From a virus, in the IMG/VR virus record IMGVR_UViG_3300050343_000104, positions 1 through 52,731 of that record: a DNA stretch of 52,731 nt; one strand, 5' to 3'. A program made the position numbers and the translations under genes. Under the pieces are notes generated by a model, which was not told where the DNA came from, ran no database searches, and saw only the letters and a program-made list of their open reading frames with translations. Positions 5,806-12,075 of the stretch are shown here, in pieces. The stretch's first letter is position 1. The number at the start of each line of letters is the position of its first letter.

Positions 5806-5905
5806 TTAGTGTAATTTAGTTATATAGAGTTAACTTACTCACTGGTCTTATAGTGAGTCTCTGACTCTACTTTGTTAGTTTTACCTAACTAAATAGTATA
5901 TTTAC
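5806..5905 (+). ncRNA. Candidate structured RNA downstream of L1
   Basis: Three nested stems can be drawn by eye. ATTTAGTT (5814-5821) pairs with AACTAAAT (5887-5894), extended below a bulge by AGTGTA (5808-5813) with TACACT (5903-5908). TAGAGT (5825-5830) pairs with ACTCTA (5864-5869). ACTCACT (5837-5843) pairs with AGTGAGT (5852-5858) around an eight-base loop. No reading frame of note covers the stretch on the plus strand. It directly follows the late-type promoter L1. On the minus strand the same hairpin would lie in the 3' region of the gene at 5936-6094, so a processing or termination role there is the alternative. Confidence 0.45.
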
Positions 5906-5935
5906 ACTTAAATACCTTAGTGAGATCCGTTTTTA

Positions 5936-6094
5936 CTACATCGACCTAAATTCTTTATTGAAAAACCTAATTAGTTCGGTTGTAGTGAACTTCTTCCTCC
6001 ACTGAGTTGTCTGTTCGATCCAGTGGTACTCACCGCATTTCTCTACATTTCCGTCATTCATCCATTCTAACATTTCTTTAGTTACTTCATACAT
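5936..6094 (-). CDS. Small hypothetical protein (52 aa)
   Basis: Complete frame from ATG at 6094 to TAG at 5936-5938. The product starts MYEVTKEMLEWMNDGNVEKC, then has HWIEQTTQWRKKFTTTELI and a basic, aromatic end (RFFNKEFRSM). It follows promoter copy G with a 41-nt leader. No family is recognised; it is a single-gene unit followed by the hairpin region at 5806-5905. Confidence 0.6.
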   Translation of the reverse strand: MYEVTKEMLEWMNDGNVEKCGEYHWIEQTTQWRKKFTTTELIRFFNKEFRSM

Positions 6095-6135
6095 AGTTAT
6101 TATATTTAATTATTAGTATTTTTTATATTCACTTA

Positions 6136-6169
6136 TATTATCTATTTAGGTGCGTGTTTCGTCTGCGAT
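6136..6169 (-). promoter_or_regulatory. Early promoter-like element, copy G
   Basis: Minus strand: TCGCAGACGAAACACG, ten-base gap, AGATAATA. The 10-mer GTGTATAGCA lies immediately upstream (6169-6178 in plus coordinates), as it does in copy H. Confidence 0.7.
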
Positions 6170-6190
6170 GCTATACACAAACCGTCTGCA

Positions 6191-6250
6191 ATCGGTGAGA
6201 TTTGCCTACGGAACATAGGTATGCTATACACCCGTGGTAGATTCACCGAT
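6191..6250. other. Inverted repeat and promoter relic between early genes
   Basis: ATCGGTGA (6191-6198) and TCACCGAT (6243-6250) form a perfect eight-base-pair inverted repeat with a 44-nt loop containing TGCTATACAC and CCTA/TAGG. Just before it, CCGTCTGCAAT (6182-6192) is the outer half of the early promoter without its AGATAATA box, suggesting a truncated duplicate. It is placed 3' of the gene at 6280-6597, so it could act as its terminator, although no U-run follows. Confidence 0.4.
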
Positions 6251-6279
6251 GTTTTGGTTAGTTAGCCGAAGCTATAAGC

Positions 6280-6597
6280 CTACTTTTTAGTAGACTTAGC
6301 TTCAGTTATAGTTGCCAGATGTCTGACAGTGCTCGGTAAGTTAGTACTTTGTGACCAGTACTTTCTTTTGATCCAGCAAGCCTGTAATTGTAGCTTAGGC
6401 AGCATTGCATTTAGTATTGTGTCATGACAGTACGTCACAGTTTGATTTTTATTGTTGATGAAAGTTATCTGTTGATTGCGGCCGAGCCAGCTTTCTCTTA
6501 CAACAAAGTTCTTTCTGGTTAGCGGTGGCCAGATCGCTGCTTTTTCTGAGTTAGACATAGTTTTTAGAGCTTTTTGCATTAATTCATTTGTAGTCAT
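6280..6597 (-). CDS. Basic hypothetical protein (105 aa)
   Basis: The product starts MTTNELMQKALKTMSNSEKA, then has RESWLGRNQQITFINNKNQ and a basic C-terminus rich in Lys, Arg and Trp (CWIKRKYWSQSTNLP). I do not recognise it. A small basic soluble protein with a helical N-terminus could bind nucleic acid, which is inference. It starts at 6597 after a long AT-rich leader (55 nt) from promoter copy H and is the only gene of that unit. Confidence 0.62.
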   Translation of the reverse strand: MTTNELMQKALKTMSNSEKAAIWPPLTRKNFVVRESWLGRNQQITFINNKNQTVTYCHDTILNAMLPKLQLQACWIKRKYWSQSTNLPSTVRHLATITEAKSTKK

Positions 6598-6652
6598 AAT
6601 TTTAAATTTTAAGTTATTATTATTATTATTAGTTATTTACTTTATTCACTTA

Positions 6653-6686
6653 TATTATCATAAACACAACGTATTCCGTCTGCAAT
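6653..6686 (-). promoter_or_regulatory. Early promoter-like element, copy H
   Basis: Minus strand: TTGCAGACGGAATACG, ten-base gap, TGATAATA (first base of the box differs). GTGTATAGCA lies directly upstream (6686-6695) and again at 6720-6729. Confidence 0.7.
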
Positions 6687-6729
6687 GCTATACACAGATC
6701 CAGCTGTAAAAATGCTATATGCTATACAC

Positions 6730-6800
6730 GCCGGACCCCGGCTGGTTACCTCCGAGGTCAATTAGCTGAGATCATCCCATCTCACACCAGGATCCGTGTG
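6730..6800 (-). terminator. Three adjacent short hairpins, possible terminator
   Basis: GCCGG-ACC-CCGGC (6730-6742), GAGAT-CATCCC-ATCTC (6768-6783) and CACAC-CAGGATCC-GTGTG (6783-6800) lie in a row, directly 3' of the minus-strand gene ending at 6803. The first is strongly GC-rich for this genome. There is no clear U-run, so factor-dependent termination, RNA stabilisation or processing are alternatives. Confidence 0.4.
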
Positions 6801-6802
6801 CT

Positions 6803-6955
6803 TTAGACTGACGCCCAGAACAGATCTTGCTGCTCTGGACTTAAGCCCTTTAGATTATCCTGCCCGAACATATCTTGGCAGATTTGTGTGCGTCTGATAG
6901 ACTCGTCATACTTTGCTGAGATCCTGTCCCAGGCTTGTGAATTTGTTTCGTACAT
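6803..6955 (-). CDS. Small hypothetical protein (50 aa)
   Basis: Complete frame from ATG at 6955 to TAA at 6803-6805. The product has MYETNSQAWDRISAKYDESI (residues 1-20), then GQDNLKGLSPEQQDLFWASV at the C-terminus, a soluble helical protein. It is the third gene of a run of three tiny genes separated by only 1-2 bp after promoter copy I. Its base composition is noticeably less AT-rich than that of its neighbours. Function unknown. Confidence 0.6.
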   Translation of the reverse strand: MYETNSQAWDRISAKYDESIRRTQICQDMFGQDNLKGLSPEQQDLFWASV

Positions 6956-6957
6956 AA

Positions 6958-7062
6958 TTAATTGATTTGTGTTAGTGAGTTAAGGTATTCGACAGCCAGT
7001 GCCAGTTCATAGTCGTAGTTCAGTGCCTGAGTGTACAGGTATTCTTCATTATAGTTTTCCAT
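6958..7062 (-). CDS. Micro-protein (34 aa)
   Basis: Complete frame from ATG at 7062 to TAA at 6958-6960. The acidic, Tyr-rich helix MENYNEEYLYTQALNYDYEL continues ALAVEYLNSLTQIN. It sits 2 bp from the next start and 1 bp from the previous stop, which supports it as a translated gene despite its size. Function unknown. Confidence 0.5.
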   Translation of the reverse strand: MENYNEEYLYTQALNYDYELALAVEYLNSLTQIN

Positions 7063-7063
7063 T

Positions 7064-7141
7064 TTAGTTTCGTATTGCGGCAGCTGCAGCTGATCCCAGG
7101 TTAGACATTACTTCATTCATTTTAATTAAGATTGCTTTCAT
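7064..7141 (-). CDS. Micro-protein (25 aa)
   Basis: The frame from ATG at 7141 to TAA at 7064-7066 encodes MKAILIKMNEVMSN followed by LGSAAAAAIRN. It is the first gene after promoter copy I (leader about 40 nt) and has only 1 bp before the next gene. It could be a leader peptide or a real micro-protein; the Ala run near the end is notable. Confidence 0.42.
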   Translation of the reverse strand: MKAILIKMNEVMSNLGSAAAAAIRN

Positions 7142-7181
7142 AAGATTTAATTTAATTATTATTATTATTTATATTCAACTA

Positions 7182-7215
7182 TATTATCTAGTGAACAACG
7201 TAAACCGTCTGCAAA
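7182..7215 (-). promoter_or_regulatory. Early promoter-like element, copy I
   Basis: Minus strand: TTTGCAGACGGTTTACG, ten-base gap, AGATAATA. A variant of the 10-mer (GCGTATAGCA) lies directly upstream. This is the first early element, divergent from the late promoter L2 230 bp away. Confidence 0.7.
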
Positions 7216-7446
7216 TGCTATACGCGCTACGCTGCGCTGCGCTGCTATAATACGTAGCAATCCAATAGCCAGAAGCAAAGTGCTAAATACCCTGGATAAA
7301 ATGCCTGGCAAAAGGCAAAAGTTATTTACTAAACCCTAAAACAAAAGGGGGACTGGGTAAAATGAATTGCGTTTTCTGTAGGAAAAAGTTTTTTTAAATA
7401 AGCATGTAGCCCTATACCTCTTATTATATAATAATGGTTTTTACCT
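7216..7446. other. Divergent intergenic region between early and late blocks
   Basis: No gene is supported here. The stretch has a threefold GCTGC repeat (7230-7244) inside a hairpin closed by GCTACG and CGTAGC, a TTTTTTT run near 7390 and the palindrome TATTATATAATA at 7423-7434. A minus-strand frame (7329-7511) crosses it but overlaps the L2 promoter and has no protein-like character. Confidence 0.5.
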
Positions 7447-7481
7447 GTAGCTTTCGGAAAAAACGTGTAATTATATATAAC
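7447..7481 (+). promoter_or_regulatory. Late promoter-like element L2
   Basis: Plus strand: GTAGCTTTCGG, then AAAAAACGTGTAATTATATA, followed by ATAACC. It lies 20 bp before the first late gene (7502) and shares the spacing of L1, L3 and L4. Confidence 0.75.
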
Positions 7482-7501
7482 CATATAATAGAATGTAACG
7501 G

Positions 7502-7801
7502 ATGGCTTCAAAACAAAAATTATCGCCTGTGGCTAGAAAAGCAAAAGCGAAGAGAGACCTAGCTTATGCTAAGACGGCGGATAGACGTAAAAAGAAAGCA
7601 CATGCACAGAGAGAAAGGCGTAGAGCTAAACGTAGCGGGAAAAATGTTGATGGGCTAGATTGGGATCATAAAGATGGGCGATGGGAAAAGATTTCACGTA
7701 ATAGGGCTAATGACGGAGAGGGGACTAAAAAAGAAGGCAAAAAGAAATATAAGGTACCGAAGCGCAAGCGAAGGGCTAAAACTAAAAAGAAAAAGAAATG
7801 A
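7502..7801 (+). CDS. Small highly basic protein (99 aa)
   Basis: More than a third of the residues are Lys or Arg. It has an N-terminal KLSPVARKAKAKRDLAYAKT segment, a central GKNVDGLDWDHKDGRWEKIS (residues about 46-65), and a Lys-rich tail ending in six Lys. The central 'DWDH..G.w..v..NRGN.G.GTKKEG' pattern recurs in small basic proteins of marine phages; the role is unknown, but DNA binding inside the virion is plausible. First gene after L2; its TGA overlaps the next ATG (ATGA), so the two are translationally coupled. Confidence 0.72.
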   Translation: MASKQKLSPVARKAKAKRDLAYAKTADRRKKKAHAQRERRRAKRSGKNVDGLDWDHKDGRWEKISRNRANDGEGTKKEGKKKYKVPKRKRRAKTKKKKK

Positions 7802-10800
7802 GTATTATAACTACGTACCCCCTTATTGGGGATGTTGCCCCTGCTGATTTACTGATCATTGCGGACATGAGTATTTTAGGTACCCCTACTAGAACTGTTA
7901 GTATTCAACAGCTCGTAGATGAGATGGGAGGAAGCTACTCCTGGTTTGTAGGAGGTGTCGGCGGTTTTGAAGTAACAGCCAGTGAAACTGTAACATTTAC
8001 GGGAGGTATTAAATTAACTGCTGTAAATAATTCAGGAAATCAATCGGTTACATTTAATCACGATAATACTAGTAGAACAGATACTACCTCAGCTGTTACA
8101 CCTGGATCAGGAGGAACATTTACGGTTATTGACTCTATTGTACAAGACGCTACTGGACATACAACTTTAGTTAATACTAAAACAGTTACGATGCCTTCGG
8201 GCGGTGGCGGTAATGTTATTAGTGTTGGCTTGTCTGCTCCTTCGGCTTTTACGGTAAGTAACAGTCCTGTTACTACTAGTGGCACTTTAACTTTTACGGG
8301 AGCTGGCACTACGGCGCAATTTATAGACGGCACGGGATCTTTGCAAGCCATTTCTTCTATACCCGGTGGGGTATCTCAAATTGTTGCGGGACAAAATGTA
8401 ACAATATCGCCTGTGGGCGGTACGGGTGTTGTAACTATTAATGCTAGCGGAGGAGGCGGTGGTGGCACTGTAACCAGTGTGGACGCTAGTACTGGGGGAG
8501 ACGCTTTGGATGTATTTGTTTCTGATCCTACAACTACGCCGGATTTAGCATTTACATGGGCAGGAACTAACGGACAGTATGTTAACGGGGAAGGAAACTT
8601 AATAGATCTTCCAGCTACGGCTACAACCTATAATTTAGATGCTGACCAGGACGGATTAAATGTGGACCTTAATTTAACACCCTCTGTAGGTATCGCCGAT
8701 GTCGTTAAGCTTACAGCAGGTACGGGTATAGCCTTAACCGAAACTGGTAATAATAATATTACAATTGCAACTAGTGGAAATACTGGGTTGACCTCGGTGG
8801 GGGCTAGCAGTAATTACTTAACTATAAGCAACTCCCCACTTACAAGCAACGGTGTTATTCAAGTGAATATGCCTGCTAATGGGGTTACTGTAGGAACTTA
8901 TACCAATGCTACTGTAGAGGTAGATCAATATGGGTTTGTTACTAATGTTTCTAGTGGCTCTGTAATACCTAATAATATAGTAGAAACTATAACCACAACA
9001 GACGGGCAGTTTATTGAGCTAACTCCTAACTCTCCTACATCGGGGGCCGTAGCTGTTACCGCAGATCTTTCTGCTACCGGTACACCTAGTTCTACCACGT
9101 TCCTTAGAGGAGATAATACGTGGGCGGTGCCATCAGGAGGTGGAGGTGGCGGTACTATGAGTAGCTGGATAGCTGGAGACGGAAGCAACACTCAAACTAT
9201 AACAGACGGTGACCAAGTTAATTTTAATGCTACTACTAAACTGTCATCAAGTATTTCTCTTGTAGCTGGGGTGGTAGAATTAAATTTCAGCCATGACTCA
9301 ACTTCTCGTAGTGATACCACAAGTACGTATTCTTTAGGATCAGGAGGGTCGTTTACTAAAGTAGATAGTGTAACTACTGATTCTACGGGACATATAACCG
9401 CTATAAATTTAGAAACGGTTAACATAGACTCTTTTGATAATTATGGTTCCTGGACATTATCTGGAGACGGCGGACAAAATCAAGTAATCTTCGGAGGGAA
9501 CACGGTTGATATAATTGGTGGATCAAAAATCGCTACAGTCTCTTCGAATACAAACATTCTTACAATAGACCATGATAGTACAACTAGATCGGATACTTCT
9601 TCTAGCGTTTCACCCGTAGCGGGCGGAACCTTTACTGTAGTAGATAGCATAACTCAAGATGTTACAGGTCATATAACGGCTACAAATCTTAAGACAGTAA
9701 CGTTGCCCTCAGCGGGAGGCAGCATGAGTCAATGGTTTGTAGATGACGGTGGATCACAATTTTTTTCCGTGCAAAACAACGATAGTGTTTTTATTAACGG
9801 TACCGCTAAGATTGATGTTACGGCCTCAGCCGCAAATAAATCGGTTACATGGACACATACTAACACAAATAGGAATGATACAACTTCAGCGGTTACTCCA
9901 GGTAGTGGCGGAACTTTTACTGTAGTAGATTCTATAACACAAGATGCTACGGGACACCCAACAGCAATAAATGTTAAAACTGTTACGATGCCTACTACCG
10001 GAGGTGGAGGAGGTGCAACTTATGATTTAACATCGGCACAGGATGGCAATAATGTTGATATAAAACTAACCCCCTCAACGGGAGCTGTAGATATAGTACA
10101 ATTAACAGCAGGAACAGGAGTGACTTTAGCGGATAATGGGTTTAATAGTATAACCATTAGTGCTAGCGGGGCAAATTCCGTAAATGAAACGACTCCAGGA
10201 ACATCATCAGGGATTCCTATAGAGGTTAACCCCACTACAGGTAATGTACTAGTTAAGTCAATGGCTTACGCAGGAACAAATAATGTAGGACATGTTCCAG
10301 CAGGAGGTAATGCAACCACCTTTTTGCGGGGAGATGGTAGCTGGCAAACCCCGAGCAATACCGAGTATCTTGCAGGAACAGGAATGACACTGCAAGGAAA
10401 TATATTTAAGGCTAATGTTAGCGGGACTCTTCAGTCAGTTGCTCCACAAACCGTCACAGGAACTAGCGCTAGAACTTATGCAGTTCAAGTCGACGGATCA
10501 AACGATTTAGTAGTTAATGTACCCTGGACTGGAGGCTCGCCAAGGGGAGCAGGTGTTGGTTTAACACTTAACGGTAATAACATAGACGCTAATGTAGCAG
10601 GTCTTCAACTAATAGCGGCTAACGCGGTGACTAATAATGGGCAAAGAACTTATCAAGTTCAAGTCGATGCCTCTGATAACTTAGTGGTAAATGTACCGTG
10701 GACGGACACAGGCGGATCAGTAACTTCTGTGGCAGCTGCTATTAATGGTAATGCTTATGTGGCTTCGGTAAATAACCCTACAACAACCCCCTCAATAGCA

Positions 10801-12060
10801 ATAGTGCCCCAAGGAAATTCCACTAAATACATTAACGGAGCTGGAAATTTGGCTGATATATCAACACTCCCAGCAGGTGTAACTTCTATAACTCCTGCCG
10901 CGACTACAGGTAGTGGTACTCCTATAACAAGTGTGGGTAATATTACGTTTACAGGAGCTGGAGGTATTACAACCTCAGTTAATGCTGCTAATGTAGTTAC
11001 TATCACCGGATCAGGAGGAGGCGGCGGTGGAGGATGGGCTCCCTCGCAGGGTGGAACCTTCGCTAATGCTGATATCTATAACGTAAACTGGAATAATGCA
11101 GGCGCTACGGCTAGGACGGTAGTAATAGGCGATGACCAAATGTCTTCAGATCAGTACGCGGCTCTGGAAGTACATGGTAGAATTTCAGTTGTGGACGTAT
11201 CTGGTAACATATTTATTGGGCATGAATCCGGAAAAGATTCTACTGGCTCTAATAACACTGCTGTTGGTGACGGAGCCCTTTTTAAGAATACTACTGGAAT
11301 GACTAATACAGCTGTGGGTACGCAAGCTTTACAACAAAATCTTACAGGAGGAGCGAATACAGCGGTAGGATTTCTAGCGTGTAGAGTAAACATGACAGGT
11401 ACTGAAAACACGGCTGTCGGGAGTGGTTCTATGCTTGTTAATACGTCAGGTAACCGTAATACTTCCATAGGACAAGGGACTATGCAATATTTATTGCAGC
11501 ATGATAATAATACTGCAGTAGGTTGTGATTCTCTTCTTCGAAATCAAATTCACACTAATACCGCGGTAGGAGCTGAATCTGGAAGCTTTATTGTATACGG
11601 TAGAAACAATGTGTTTCTGGGTTATCAAGCTGGGAATGATACTGTAGGTACGGGATCTTTAGACGATGGTAATGAAAATGTATTTATAGGAGTTCGTTCG
11701 GGTTTGAACGCAGACGAGGCCCAAGGGTGTATTTATATAGGCTATGAAACAGAGAAAAAATTTGGTACACCAGCGGGTCAAATTGTAAGTAATGAAACAG
11801 TTATAGGACATAAAGCTTCTGGTCAGGGAAGGAATACTGTCGTATTAGGAAACGACGATGTTGAAAGAACCTATTTAAAAGGAATTGTATTATTAGATGG
11901 ATATACATTTGCCTCTCTACCGGTACACCCACAAACTGTAGTAGGCATGAGAACTTATATAACTGATGGAGCTAACCCCACTTATGGCGGAATTGCGTCG
12001 GGGGGCGGAAGCAGCACTCTCCCCGTATTTTATGACGGTACCAACTGGATTTACGCATAA
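7798..12060 (+). CDS. Large modular fibre or adhesin protein (1420 aa)
   Basis: This is a Gly/Thr/Ser/Asn-rich beta-repeat protein of the tail or head fibre type. Residues 1-40 are an N-terminal block (ITTYPLIGDVAPADLLIIAD, then GTPTRTVSI) shared with the next two fibres and probably the virion docking part. The shaft repeats a module four times: 'TSR.DTTS', then 'GGTFTVVDSITQDATGH', then 'NLKTVTMP' (starting near nt 8070, 9300, 9580 and 9860), plus repeats of 'FLRGDNTWAVP' type and Gly-rich linkers (GGGGG). The end (about residues 1140-1300) is a row of 'NTAVG..AL..NTTG' units like the trimeric YadA head, ending in a C-terminal cap with VLLDGYTFASLP. Role: probably receptor binding; the exact virion position is inferred. 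Confidence 0.82.
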   Translation: MSIITTYPLIGDVAPADLLIIADMSILGTPTRTVSIQQLVDEMGGSYSWFVGGVGGFEVTASETVTFTGGIKLTAVNNSGNQSVTFNHDNTSRTDTTSAVTPGSGGTFTVIDSIVQDATGHTTLVNTKTVTMPSGGGGNVISVGLSAPSAFTVSNSPVTTSGTLTFTGAGTTAQFIDGTGSLQAISSIPGGVSQIVAGQNVTISPVGGTGVVTINASGGGGGGTVTSVDASTGGDALDVFVSDPTTTPDLAFTWAGTNGQYVNGEGNLIDLPATATTYNLDADQDGLNVDLNLTPSVGIADVVKLTAGTGIALTETGNNNITIATSGNTGLTSVGASSNYLTISNSPLTSNGVIQVNMPANGVTVGTYTNATVEVDQYGFVTNVSSGSVIPNNIVETITTTDGQFIELTPNSPTSGAVAVTADLSATGTPSSTTFLRGDNTWAVPSGGGGGGTMSSWIAGDGSNTQTITDGDQVNFNATTKLSSSISLVAGVVELNFSHDSTSRSDTTSTYSLGSGGSFTKVDSVTTDSTGHITAINLETVNIDSFDNYGSWTLSGDGGQNQVIFGGNTVDIIGGSKIATVSSNTNILTIDHDSTTRSDTSSSVSPVAGGTFTVVDSITQDVTGHITATNLKTVTLPSAGGSMSQWFVDDGGSQFFSVQNNDSVFINGTAKIDVTASAANKSVTWTHTNTNRNDTTSAVTPGSGGTFTVVDSITQDATGHPTAINVKTVTMPTTGGGGGATYDLTSAQDGNNVDIKLTPSTGAVDIVQLTAGTGVTLADNGFNSITISASGANSVNETTPGTSSGIPIEVNPTTGNVLVKSMAYAGTNNVGHVPAGGNATTFLRGDGSWQTPSNTEYLAGTGMTLQGNIFKANVSGTLQSVAPQTVTGTSARTYAVQVDGSNDLVVNVPWTGGSPRGAGVGLTLNGNNIDANVAGLQLIAANAVTNNGQRTYQVQVDASDNLVVNVPWTDTGGSVTSVAAAINGNAYVASVNNPTTTPSIAIVPQGNSTKYINGAGNLADISTLPAGVTSITPAATTGSGTPITSVGNITFTGAGGITTSVNAANVVTITGSGGGGGGGWAPSQGGTFANADIYNVNWNNAGATARTVVIGDDQMSSDQYAALEVHGRISVVDVSGNIFIGHESGKDSTGSNNTAVGDGALFKNTTGMTNTAVGTQALQQNLTGGANTAVGFLACRVNMTGTENTAVGSGSMLVNTSGNRNTSIGQGTMQYLLQHDNNTAVGCDSLLRNQIHTNTAVGAESGSFIVYGRNNVFLGYQAGNDTVGTGSLDDGNENVFIGVRSGLNADEAQGCIYIGYETEKKFGTPAGQIVSNETVIGHKASGQGRNTVVLGNDDVERTYLKGIVLLDGYTFASLPVHPQTVVGMRTYITDGANPTYGGIASGGGSSTLPVFYDGTNWIYA

Positions 12061-12075
12061 TATAAAAACAAACTA

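Noticed and set aside
7329-7511. Minus-strand frame of 60 codons in the divergent region
   Set aside because: It covers the L2 promoter and the first late start codon, has no leader motif, and its product (Phe/Tyr-rich from AT-rich DNA) has no protein-like pattern.
8058-11468. Long minus-strand frames inside the large fibre gene
   Set aside because: They mirror the Gly/Thr-rich repeats (giving Pro/Val-rich products) and lack leaders; shadows of the real gene.
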